9,929 nucleotides of DNA from positions 1-9,929 of the forward strand of contig WLQV01000022.1 in NCBI GenBank assembly GCA_009697555.1. Reading direction: 5' to 3'. The stretch's first letter is position 1. Every line of letters begins with the position of its first letter. Below are positions 1 through 6,907 of this stretch, in pieces. The notes beneath the pieces were generated by a model. That model made no database searches and was not told the DNA's origin. It saw nothing but the letters and a program-made list of their open reading frames with translations. The position numbers and the translations under genes are program-made. The stretch comes from Actinomycetota bacterium (GTDB taxonomy: Bacteria > Actinomycetota > Actinomycetes > Nanopelagicales > Nanopelagicaceae).

Positions 1-618
1 ATGCTCTCGCTCTGGCTGCGCAATTCGGTAATCACCACTCTTGCTGCGTTATTTATTGGAGTAAGTGCCAGCGTGCTGGCTGGCTTTGTTCTGACATTGG
101 TAAACCGCAGCGTGAAGCGAGTTGTGCTCTTCTTGACGCTGGTACTGATGATTCTGCCCTGGGCCGCTATGGCGCTACCCATTTACGTTCTTATGGATAA
201 GTTGCACCTCACTGATTCGCTCTTGGAGATTGTCTTAGTGGGATCGTTCTATCCCTTCGGAACTTTCCTCGCCTTCCTCTACTTCTCCACTGTCATGCCA
301 ACTGACTTAATAGACATGGCACGTATCGATGGCCTGGGCGATTTCCGAATTTTCCTAAAACTTGGCCTGCCACTATCGCGCTCTCTCTGGGGCATCATGA
401 TCTTCTTCTCATTCCTTAATTTATGGAATAGCTACCAAGTGCCACGAATTCTTCTTAATTCGCCAGAGAATTTCACACTGCCTGTGGGGCTTCATCTGAT
501 CTTCGGAAATGGCAATGCCTTAATTGGTCTCTTTATGGTGATTCCGAGTTTGATTATCTTTGCATTTGCACAACGTGCAATTGAGCGTGGAATTTTTAGT
601 GGCGCAGTAAAGGCTTAA
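1..618 (+). CDS. Carbohydrate ABC transporter permease, MalG type (5'-partial)
   Basis: This is an inner-membrane permease subunit of a binding-protein-dependent ABC importer, most likely for a sugar or oligosaccharide. Several hydrophobic segments are visible (roughly residues 9-33, 40-62, 75-97, 130-148 and 172-190). A clear EAA-type cytoplasmic loop, which contacts the ATPase, runs from about residue 104 to 128, with the Asp-Gly pair at 110-111 and LPLSRS at its end. MalG-family proteins are usually 270-300 residues, and the NS motif seen here at residues 8-9 normally lies some 70 residues in. The visible 205 residues are therefore probably the C-terminal three quarters, and the Met at base 1 is probably internal. 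The reading frame is open at the window edge. The partner permease, binding protein and ATPase would lie upstream, so the substrate cannot be named. The stop codon overlaps that of the convergent DUF4192 gene. The family call is firm. Confidence 0.88.
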   Translation: MLSLWLRNSVITTLAALFIGVSASVLAGFVLTLVNRSVKRVVLFLTLVLMILPWAAMALPIYVLMDKLHLTDSLLEIVLVGSFYPFGTFLAFLYFSTVMPTDLIDMARIDGLGDFRIFLKLGLPLSRSLWGIMIFFSFLNLWNSYQVPRILLNSPENFTLPVGLHLIFGNGNALIGLFMVIPSLIIFAFAQRAIERGIFSGAVKA

Positions 619-1598
619 TTACCAAAGATTACATCGCACACTTTGGGATGGAGTTCGGCTCGCATTTGAGTAAGAGCGGTGGGTGGCCAACCTGCAGCAA
701 AGACTCGGCGCAAAAGGCCGGCCAGCGAGTACATCGCTTCATCGCTGAACGCTCGATCAAGGCCCTTCTGCGCAATTGCACCGTAACCTCGTTCATAGGA
801 AATCGCAGCAAAGATTGTGGCAACTGGTGCGACAAACCCGGCAGGTGCAAGGCGAAGTAGGTAGCGCCAATTACTCCAGTAGTGATCGATGTTTTCTTCT
901 CGGTGCAATCCGAGTGCGTAATCTCGCACTTGAATATCGCAAAGCGCGCCTAGCACCTGAGCGATGAGTTCGCTATTTTCCATCTTAAAATTAGACATTA
1001 ATTGGTCGACTGCTTGCGCGCCAGCTCGTTGCTTGATCTTTAGCTCTGGATCTTCATCGCTCATTCGTGCCGCTTCAACTTGGGCAATAAATTCTGAATC
1101 ACTTGCAATTGGTAGTGGCGCAAGTGAATTGACGAGGTCGGCGAGATCTTTATGCGGCATCGGATTGCCATCAGCAACTTGTTCAACGGCGACTCGCGAA
1201 GAGTTAATCTCAGGTAATTCACTGCCCTCTGGTGGGCAGCATTCAAAGTCTTCGCAGAACAGAGAGCGCCAACGCGAGTTCTGGACCACTATAGATTCGC
1301 GAATCGGTATGCCACTTTGGCTGGCGCAATCTTTGAGTTGGGCGAGAATCGCTTCGCTATCCTTTGCCTTTGTTGGCGCATAGGCAACGATCAGCAAGCC
1401 ATCGCACTCCTCTCTAGAAATATGCGAGAAGAGCTCTTGGTAGGCAATTGCTGGAACTGCGATCGGATAATCAATCCGCATCGCCATACCCAATCGATTC
1501 TGGTTGACGGTGATAAGCACTAGGGAATCACTTGGGTGGTAACCGATCAGGAATGGCACTGCTGCGAGTAAATCGTGAGGTGATGTCAATGTAGTCAT
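615..1598 (-). CDS. DUF4192 domain-containing protein
   Basis: This is a 327-residue protein of the actinobacterial DUF4192 family, whose function is unknown. The family hallmark near the N-terminus is visible: LLAAVPFLIGYHPSDSLVL at residues 10-28. A second typical block lies at 109-125 (RWRSLFC..., then CCPPEG), with Cys115, Cys120 and Cys121. The C-terminal half (about 195-325) is mainly helical in appearance. There is no signal peptide or membrane segment, so it is probably cytoplasmic. The length is a little under what I would expect for the family, but both ends look complete. The ATG at 1598 is preceded by a GAGTGGGG stretch that could be a weak ribosome binding site. Its stop (TAA, bases 615-617) lies within the same TTAA that ends the permease gene. 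It appears to be transcribed alone, or as the second gene after the PKD protein 75 bases upstream. The clustered cysteines could bind metal, but this is inference. Confidence 0.9.
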   Translation of the reverse strand: MTTLTSPHDLLAAVPFLIGYHPSDSLVLITVNQNRLGMAMRIDYPIAVPAIAYQELFSHISREECDGLLIVAYAPTKAKDSEAILAQLKDCASQSGIPIRESIVVQNSRWRSLFCEDFECCPPEGSELPEINSSRVAVEQVADGNPMPHKDLADLVNSLAPLPIASDSEFIAQVEAARMSDEDPELKIKQRAGAQAVDQLMSNFKMENSELIAQVLGALCDIQVRDYALGLHREENIDHYWSNWRYLLRLAPAGFVAPVATIFAAISYERGYGAIAQKGLDRAFSDEAMYSLAGLLRRVFAAGWPPTALTQMRAELHPKVCDVIFGN

Positions 1599-1641
1599 TG
1601 CCCCACTCTGATTATTGGGCCGGAAAATATCTGTCAGACTT

Positions 1642-1666
1642 GAAGAAAATGTGGAAAACCATCCAC
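1642..1666 (-). terminator. Possible weak intrinsic terminator after the PKD gene
   Basis: Just downstream of the PKD gene stop, on the minus strand, GTGGA and TCCAC form a 5-bp stem with a 6-base loop (1651-1666). It is followed by the T-rich run ATTTTCTTC (1642-1650). The arrangement fits a Rho-independent terminator, but the stem is short and only moderately GC-rich. Readthrough into the DUF4192 gene is therefore possible. Confidence 0.3.
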
Positions 1667-1673
1667 TGTGTTC

Positions 1674-2378
1674 TCATCCCGTAAAGATGCTCTGCGCGCT
1701 ATTGATACGAATCGTCTTGGTACTGACTTTGCGAATCTGGCCAGTAATTGTGCGGCTCACACCATTGCGTGCCCAAGTCCCGCCCCATGTTGCAACGAGA
1801 GTTAATGTGTATTCACCAGGTTTCTCGTAGATGTGGGTAATGTCTTTCCTTGGGTATGGCGCACCGACACTGGTAGTTAAGAAGAATTGCCCATCACCAA
1901 AACTCCATAAGAAACTCGGCCGCAGTGATACATCAATGACTTCGCCAATCACGCCGACTTCTGTCTGAAAAATTTCAGGAAGATTGCTCCAGAAAATTAC
2001 TGGAATGTGCGCAACTGCATTTGTGGCTGGTGCAAATGCAATATCTCCAGCCGGCACCAATCGAACTAAGCGATCATTGAGCGATTCTGCTTTGACCGGT
2101 GGCGCTACAGGGTGTGGTGCTACTCGCTTCGGTGCAACAGAAATGCGCGGCTTAACAGTTTTAGGTCTAGGTGCCGGCTTAATACTCGAGCGCACTCGAG
2201 CTCTTTTTGGTACGGGTGCTGGTGCTGGCGCGGTGTTCTTATGTCCCTCAATAATTAATTGACCATTCTCAGTGTAAACATCGATACAGGCCGCACCTTG
2301 GCAATCTGCTGCCAGTGATGGTGTTGGTGATTGCAGCAGAGTCAGTGACAGGCAAATTCCTACAACTTTTCGTTTCAT
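1674..2378 (-). CDS. Secreted PKD-domain protein with basic proline-rich linker
   Basis: This is a 234-residue hypothetical secreted protein. Residues 1-23 form a signal peptide: KRK, a hydrophobic core, then a likely cleavage after SLA. A small segment with Cys26 and Cys31 (CQGAAC) follows. A linker at about 49-96 is very rich in Pro, Lys, Arg and Ala. The C-terminal part carries the signature of a PKD/Ig-like fold: WSFGDG at 158-163, then HIY at 172-174 and KPGEYTLTL at 176-184. PKD domains usually mediate extracellular protein or carbohydrate contacts. No catalytic domain is seen. I chose the ATG at 2378 because it gives the signal peptide. The open frame extends to 2696, but that stretch is antisense to the NUDIX gene and unlikely to be translated. 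A TACTCT hexamer at 2386-2391 (minus strand) lies where a -10 box would give a nearly leaderless mRNA. The specific function is unknown. Confidence 0.75.
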   Translation of the reverse strand: MKRKVVGICLSLTLLQSPTPSLAADCQGAACIDVYTENGQLIIEGHKNTAPAPAPVPKRARVRSSIKPAPRPKTVKPRISVAPKRVAPHPVAPPVKAESLNDRLVRLVPAGDIAFAPATNAVAHIPVIFWSNLPEIFQTEVGVIGEVIDVSLRPSFLWSFGDGQFFLTTSVGAPYPRKDITHIYEKPGEYTLTLVATWGGTWARNGVSRTITGQIRKVSTKTIRINSAQSIFTG

Positions 2379-2417
2379 GTGGCGCAGAGTAAAGCGAAAA
2401 TGTGACACGCTAGCCTC
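2379..2417. promoter_or_regulatory. 39-bp divergent intergenic region (PKD protein / NUDIX)
   Basis: The two genes start back to back here, so both promoters must lie in or overlap this short stretch or reach into the neighbouring coding sequence. For the minus-strand gene, TACTCT (2386-2391) fits a TANNNT -10 box placed for a nearly leaderless transcript. No convincing Shine-Dalgarno sequence is present on either side. That is compatible with leaderless translation, which is common in Actinobacteria. No clear -10 box was found for the NUDIX gene. The assignment is tentative. Confidence 0.35.
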
Positions 2418-2879
2418 ATGACTGCGCGCGATGGTGATGGCTGGGTTGAATGCAGTTGCGGTGGAAAACATTGGGGCAAACATGGCGCTGCCGGTTTGCT
2501 CCTCATTCGCGACGGAAAAGTTCTCATGCAACATCGCGCCGATTGGGTTCACAATGGAAATACTTGGGGTATCCCAGGCGGTGCGCGTGATTCTCATGAG
2601 AGCACACTTGAGGCTGCAATCCGAGAGGCACATGAAGAGACTGGGATCGATGGTAAACATCTGGAGCCCCTTGCAACGCACCTTGATGATCACCAAGTGT
2701 GGCGCTACGAAACAATCATTGCTCGGGCAAGTAGTGAATTAGTTGCAGTGCCCGCAAATGATGAATCACTGGAGCTGCGATGGATTCCGATTGCAGAGGT
2801 TGTCTTGTTGGAATTGCATCCTAGTTTTGCTAAGACTTGGCCGGTGCTACAGAAATTACTCGCTGAACTCGCTAGCTAG
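2418..2879 (+). CDS. NUDIX hydrolase
   Basis: This is a 153-residue NUDIX-fold pyrophosphohydrolase, expected to cleave a nucleoside diphosphate linked to another moiety in a Mg2+- or Mn2+-dependent reaction in the cytoplasm. The Nudix box is a perfect match: Gly55, Glu61, then REAHEETGI at residues 69-77, including the metal-binding Glu73 and Glu74. The N-terminal stretch with C12, C14 and HWGKHGAAGLLL (18-29) resembles a group of actinobacterial NUDIX proteins annotated only as hydrolases, so the substrate (damaged nucleotide, ADP-ribose or other) cannot be told. Length is normal for a single-domain member. The next in-frame Met is residue 37, inside the fold, so the start at 2418 stands despite the lack of a Shine-Dalgarno sequence. 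The last 24 bases overlap the 3' end of the convergent helicase gene. Confidence 0.9.
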   Translation: MTARDGDGWVECSCGGKHWGKHGAAGLLLIRDGKVLMQHRADWVHNGNTWGIPGGARDSHESTLEAAIREAHEETGIDGKHLEPLATHLDDHQVWRYETIIARASSELVAVPANDESLELRWIPIAEVVLLELHPSFAKTWPVLQKLLAELAS

Positions 2880-4865
2880 ACGTTCGAGAGATTGGCGCAC
2901 AATCGCTTTATCGGAGGTGCGCCAGAGCGGTGGCATCGAATTGAGAAGTGTTGCACCGTAGCGTTTAGTCATAATTCGAGAATCTAAAATCGCTACAACG
3001 CCACGATCATCGATAGAGCGAATCAGGCGACCAGTACCTTGTGCCAGCAATAGCGCGGCACGAGGAAGCGAAACTTGCATAAAGCCACTTCCGCCTGAGG
3101 CATCGGCCTGAGCAGCACGAGCTGACATCACTGGATCATCGGGACGTGGAAATGGAATTCGATCGATGCAGACCAGAATGCAAGCACTGCCTGGCACATC
3201 GACGCCTTGCCACAAACTCATCGTGCCAAGGAGAACTGATGTTTCATCATTGGCAAATCGCTCAACGAGTGGCCCCACTGCATCGCCACGTTTTTGCGTG
3301 ATAATTTTTATTGGTAGCTCCGCTAAAACTTTACGAAGATGAATATCTGCCGCCTCTACCCCGCGCCATGAACTAAAGAGGGCGAGAGTTCGACCACCTG
3401 CTGCATCGATGAGTTCGCCTAGCTCCTCTAACACTTGAGGACTTGTGCCATCGCGACTGGGTTCGGGTAAATGTTTGGGCAAATAAAGAACGCCCTGTTG
3501 TGCAAAATCAAATGGCGAGCCGACATCGAGCATCTGCACATTTGCTGGATCGATTTCGCCAGCTTCAAACTCCTCTGCCGCATCGTCGCCCACATCAAAG
3601 CCAATGGTCTTTGCCATTGCATCAAAGCCCTTACCGACGGTGAGTGTGGCCGATGTAGCAATTACTGGTGTCTTGGTGAGGAGATTTTCTTGCAAGACAT
3701 GAGAGACCGAGAGCGGTGCTAAATGAAGCGTAGAGAAAGTTGGTTCGTACCAGAGCACATGACTATCGCCCATTTTGAGAACTTTATCTGCCGTGGTTTT
3801 CACTTCATTGACCGCGCCTTTAACTCGAGCACGTTCGGCAAGTGCATCGGAGTCGATAATCTCTTCATCAGCGGTAATCGATTGCACAATCGCAGCTGCG
3901 GCTTCACGCACTTTGCGAATGGGTGCTTCAAGTTCGGATGGAATTTCACTCAAGCGACCTTGGAGCGATGTTTCATAACGCACTCGCTCGCCATAGCCAG
4001 TCATCGCATCATCAAATGAATCCGCCGCAGTGGTGAGCGCGGCGCTGAGTTTGCCTGGCATTAATTTGCGCGCCATTGCAGCGGCTCGCTGCACACGTGC
4101 AGTGGTGAGCTCTTCCGTAACAGCTTGTGTGGTGCGATCCATAAATTCATGTGCCTCATCGAGAATGATTGCGTCGCGCTCGGGCAGAATCGGATGTGAG
4201 TCAACGATTTCAATGGCAAGGAGTGTGTGGTTGGTGACGACGATGTCAGCCAATTGCGCCTTCGCTTTGGCATTTGCCGCAAAACATTGCGAGCCATAAG
4301 CGCAGACATCGGCGCCAACACACTCTCGACCCGAGAGTGAATTAGCCATCCAGACTCTGCGATCGACATCGGGTGCATCATCGCGATCGCCACTCACGCC
4401 GGGAGTCTTCGCCCATGCATGAAGGCGCTGTGCATCTTTTCCTAAACTGGAAACTTCGAGAAGGACTTGACCATCGGGATCGCCATCCTCGGCATTCATC
4501 TTCTGTAGGCAGAGATAATTTCCGACACCTTTGTAAATGCCATAGGTAATTTCGCGACCGAGCAACTTCTCAAGTGCAGGAACAATCTTCGGTAAATCGC
4601 GTTCTACTAATTGACGCTGGAGTGCAAGAGTTGCGGTGGCTACTAATACTCGCTTGCCGTGAACTAGCGCCGGCACTAAGTAGGCCAAGGATTTTCCGGT
4701 ACCGGTCCCTGCTTGCACCATGAGGTGGTGGCGATCACTTAATGCATTGGCAACTGCTTCTGCCATCTCAACTTGTCCGGCTCGTTCTGATCCACCAATG
4801 GCTGCTACTGCGACACTGAGCGCCTGTCTCACATTACGGATGAGTTCACTGGAGCTTTCAGGCAT
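2856..4865 (-). CDS. dinG: ATP-dependent DNA helicase, DinG/XPD-like iron-sulphur type
   Basis: This is a 669-residue superfamily 2 helicase of the DinG/YoaA/XPD group. These enzymes are 5'-3' DNA helicases with a 4Fe-4S cluster that act in DNA repair and in removing R-loops or replication obstacles. Visible motifs in order are: Q-like region and Walker A AGTGTGKS (52-59), TATLALQRQL (77-86), DEAH (236-239), SAT in ATSATL (403-408), the TMSLWQGVDVPG block (548-559) and motif VI QGTGRLIR (609-616). Four cysteines placed for the cluster are Cys119, Cys182, Cys188 and Cys194. There is no N-terminal exonuclease domain, unlike some Firmicute DinG proteins. The ATG at 4865 has a ribosome binding site AAGGTG five bases upstream (4871-4876). 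A TATAGT hexamer (4929-4934, minus strand) is a candidate -10. The gene is complete and appears monocistronic, with its 3' end overlapping the NUDIX gene. Confidence 0.92.
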   Translation of the reverse strand: MPESSSELIRNVRQALSVAVAAIGGSERAGQVEMAEAVANALSDRHHLMVQAGTGTGKSLAYLVPALVHGKRVLVATATLALQRQLVERDLPKIVPALEKLLGREITYGIYKGVGNYLCLQKMNAEDGDPDGQVLLEVSSLGKDAQRLHAWAKTPGVSGDRDDAPDVDRRVWMANSLSGRECVGADVCAYGSQCFAANAKAKAQLADIVVTNHTLLAIEIVDSHPILPERDAIILDEAHEFMDRTTQAVTEELTTARVQRAAAMARKLMPGKLSAALTTAADSFDDAMTGYGERVRYETSLQGRLSEIPSELEAPIRKVREAAAAIVQSITADEEIIDSDALAERARVKGAVNEVKTTADKVLKMGDSHVLWYEPTFSTLHLAPLSVSHVLQENLLTKTPVIATSATLTVGKGFDAMAKTIGFDVGDDAAEEFEAGEIDPANVQMLDVGSPFDFAQQGVLYLPKHLPEPSRDGTSPQVLEELGELIDAAGGRTLALFSSWRGVEAADIHLRKVLAELPIKIITQKRGDAVGPLVERFANDETSVLLGTMSLWQGVDVPGSACILVCIDRIPFPRPDDPVMSARAAQADASGGSGFMQVSLPRAALLLAQGTGRLIRSIDDRGVVAILDSRIMTKRYGATLLNSMPPLWRTSDKAIVRQSLERLASEFSE

Positions 4866-4972
4866 GTGACCACCTTATCTCTCAGCCCCGACTAACGATC
4901 GGATTTTGTTTGCCCTGTGAGAGTGCGGACTATAGGATTTATCAAAATTCACTTCGTTGAGGAGATCACATC
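4866..4972. promoter_or_regulatory. Divergent promoter region, helicase / FAH hydrolase
   Basis: Toward the FAH gene (+), TTGCCC (4910-4915) and TAGGAT (4933-4938) are 17 bases apart and fit -35 and -10 boxes. They would give a leader of about 28 bases. A strong ribosome binding site GAGGAG (4959-4964) lies eight bases before the ATG at 4973. Toward the helicase (-), TATAGT (4929-4934) is a good -10 match without a clear -35. The two -10 boxes overlap, so the promoters may compete. The stretch 4915-4937 resembles the sequence around the palindrome upstream of the sugar-acid operon. These are sequence matches only; no start site is known. Confidence 0.45.
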
Positions 4973-5821
4973 ATGCGCATTGGTCGCGTCGGTAATGTCG
5001 GATCAGAAAAGCCAGTTGTATTTGTAGATGGCAAGGCAATCTTTGTAGATTCAATCATTCCTGATTGGAATCGCAAGACCCTCAGCGATGGCGCCCTCGA
5101 TAAGGTAAAGAATGCAGGAATCTCTAATTGGGAGAAGGTTGACATCACAGGTCAGCGCATTGGCTCACCGATCGCCAACCCCACCAAAGTTATCTGCGTC
5201 GGCTTAAATTATTTGCTGCACATTAAAGAGTCCAATGCTGAGACACCAAAAGAGCCAGTAATTTTCATGAAGGCACCTGACACCATCATCGGACCAAATG
5301 ATGACATCGTGATTCCACCAGGATCTTTGAAGACCGATTACGAAGTCGAACTTGCCATTGTTATCGGCAAGCGCGCTTCCTACTTGAAGTCACCTGATGA
5401 TTCACAAGCACATGTGCTTGGTTACTCAATTTCGCAAGATGTCAGCGAGCGCCACTGGCAGATCGAGCGCTCCGGACTATGGGTAAAGGGCAAGTCCTTC
5501 CCTACCTTCAATCCAATCGGACCTGCAGTTGTTACTCCAGATGAGATCAATGCACATGACCTGCGCCTATGGTGCAGCGTTGATGGCGAGATGCGTCAAG
5601 ATTCCCGCACTAGCGATCTGCTCTTTGGTCTCAACCACATTGTTTGGTACATCAGCCAATTCATGGAGCTATTCCCTGGCGATGTCATCAACTCCGGAAC
5701 ACCATTTGGTGTCGGTATGGGCTTCAACCCAACTCGCTACCTCACCGCAGGTCAGACTGTTGTGACTGGTATCGAAGGTATCGGCGAGATTACCTCTCGC
5801 ACTGTTGCTTACAAGGGTTAA
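4973..5821 (+). CDS. Fumarylacetoacetate hydrolase family protein, probable 2,4-diketo-3-deoxy-sugar-acid hydrolase
   Basis: This is a 282-residue FAH-family enzyme, complete and of normal length. The N-terminal small domain (1-65) precedes the catalytic fold. Visible landmarks are VGLNY (76-80), DYEVELAIVIGK (122-133) with probable metal ligands Glu124 and Glu126, Asp156 in SQDVSERHWQ, KGKSF (172-176) and SGTPFGVGMG (241-250). The QDVSER..VKGKSFPTFNPIGP pattern is typical of the branch containing 2,4-didehydro-3-deoxy-L-rhamnonate or -fuconate hydrolases. These split the diketo acid into pyruvate and lactate. Other substrates, such as acylpyruvates, cannot be excluded. Substrate inference rests mainly on the facing operon, which encodes a mutarotase and a sugar-lactonase-like amidohydrolase. 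One oddity is LLHIKE after VGLNY, where ADHxxE is more usual. The start is set by GAGGAG eight bases upstream. The gene ends nine bases from the stop of the convergent Gfo/Idh gene. Confidence 0.88.
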   Translation: MRIGRVGNVGSEKPVVFVDGKAIFVDSIIPDWNRKTLSDGALDKVKNAGISNWEKVDITGQRIGSPIANPTKVICVGLNYLLHIKESNAETPKEPVIFMKAPDTIIGPNDDIVIPPGSLKTDYEVELAIVIGKRASYLKSPDDSQAHVLGYSISQDVSERHWQIERSGLWVKGKSFPTFNPIGPAVVTPDEINAHDLRLWCSVDGEMRQDSRTSDLLFGLNHIVWYISQFMELFPGDVINSGTPFGVGMGFNPTRYLTAGQTVVTGIEGIGEITSRTVAYKG

Positions 5822-5830
5822 TTACCACTC

Positions 5831-6907
5831 TTAAAGCTTGACCGATACTCCGCTATCCATTGAGCGGTAGAGCGCATCTACCAATTTTAAGGTATTCACA
5901 TTGTCGCGCACTGACGAGCGCACCGGTGATCCAGTGGCGATTGCACTCATTACTGCACCCATTGTTCCGATAAATGCATCAGGGAACCATCGGGTAGTAA
6001 CCGGATATGGCGTCCAACCATCGGTTGGTACAACAAGTGAATTAACCTCCAAGGTATCTACGCGACCATTGGGATAGTCATAGAGCAGACCCAGTGTTCC
6101 GCGAATCGAACCCTTATCGCCATCGATGCGGTACTCCGCCAAATTATCGCCACCACGATTAACGTGATTGGCATGAACTACTGAAGTGACGCCCTTCCTA
6201 TAAACGGCAGTACTAATTGTGCGAGTCTCACCGATTGGGTATTGACCAACGGTGCGACCGGCAGCGCAGAAAACAGTCTCTGGTTCGCCAAGGAACCAAC
6301 GAATTAAGTCGTGATAGTGAATGGAGTGCAACATAATTTCTAACCGTGGCATGTTCTGCGCCCAAGGCCACATCTCCCACGGCGTCGATAAATTCACGGT
6401 CATTGCAAAGTTAGTGACTTCACCGATCCAGCCAAGCTCCACCATTTTATGTGCAGCTGCAACGCCCTCTTCAAAACGCAACTGTTGATTTACGCCAGCG
6501 ATAATTCCATTCTTATCAACGGCATCTGCCATCGCAATACCTTCAGCAACAGTTGGTGCCATTGGTTTTTGCGCAAGAATATGGCGCTTGGCTGCAGCAA
6601 CTTTCAAGAAAATCTCTGGCTGGGCACTCGATGGCACCGCGATATCAATGACTTTTGCAGTGGAATCGGCGAGTAGTTCATCAACATCTTTATAGACTTT
6701 TGGGATTCCGTGGCGCGCTGCGACATCACTTGCCTTGGCAAGATCGACATCAGTAATTCCGACAACTTCAAGTCCGGCCTTCTTATAGGCCGGAAGGTGC
6801 GCGCCATCAACGATGCCACCTGCGCCAATAATGGCAATCGGCAACTTCTGAGCCGCTGGAACTTCTAGCCGACAACTGTCAGCAATCTCTTTGAATATGT
6901 CGATCAT
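5831..6907 (-). CDS. Gfo/Idh/MocA family oxidoreductase
   Basis: This is a 358-residue NAD(P)-dependent dehydrogenase of the glucose-fructose oxidoreductase/inositol dehydrogenase/MocA family, which oxidises or reduces sugars and sugar acids. The N-terminal Rossmann domain has GAGGIVDGAHLPAY (28-41) and the acidic end of strand two at D53 in GITDVD. The catalytic-lysine motif appears as QKP (113-115, Lys114) rather than the commoner EKP. A second conserved block HSIHYHDLIRWFLGEP (194-209) opens toward the C-terminal substrate domain. About 22 residues precede the first strand, a modest N-terminal extension. The ATG directly abuts the stop of the MaoC gene (TAAATG) and is preceded by AAGGGC inside that gene, so translation is probably coupled. 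It is the last gene of the five-gene operon. A plausible role is oxidation of the sugar to its lactone or of a keto-deoxy acid at C4. The exact substrate is unknown. Confidence 0.88.
   Translation of the reverse strand: MIDIFKEIADSCRLEVPAAQKLPIAIIGAGGIVDGAHLPAYKKAGLEVVGITDVDLAKASDVAARHGIPKVYKDVDELLADSTAKVIDIAVPSSAQPEIFLKVAAAKRHILAQKPMAPTVAEGIAMADAVDKNGIIAGVNQQLRFEEGVAAAHKMVELGWIGEVTNFAMTVNLSTPWEMWPWAQNMPRLEIMLHSIHYHDLIRWFLGEPETVFCAAGRTVGQYPIGETRTISTAVYRKGVTSVVHANHVNRGGDNLAEYRIDGDKGSIRGTLGLLYDYPNGRVDTLEVNSLVVPTDGWTPYPVTTRWFPDAFIGTMGAVMSAIATGSPVRSSVRDNVNTLKLVDALYRSMDSGVSVKL

Noticed and set aside
964..1383. 139-codon open frame on the plus strand
   Set aside because: It is antisense to the DUF4192 gene, its composition is that of a shadow frame, and no domain or ribosome binding site was recognised.
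1599..1608. TGCCCCACTC upstream of the DUF4192 gene, identical to 10 bases of the operon palindrome (9898-9907)
   Set aside because: A single 10-base identity is expected by chance many times among all position pairs of a 10-kb window, and the other half of the palindrome is missing here.
2186..2204. Repeated CTCGAG and GGTGCTGGTGCTGG-like runs in the PKD gene
   Set aside because: They are explained by the repetitive Pro/Ala/Arg/Ser codons of the linker and need no separate function.
2379..2696. Upstream extension of the PKD protein frame, adding about 106 residues before the signal peptide
   Set aside because: It lies wholly antisense to the start of a clear NUDIX gene, has no family character, and would bury a good signal peptide inside the protein.
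5822..5830. Possible bidirectional terminator between FAH and Gfo/Idh genes
   Set aside because: The gap is only nine bases and I see no convincing stem with a T-run on either side.
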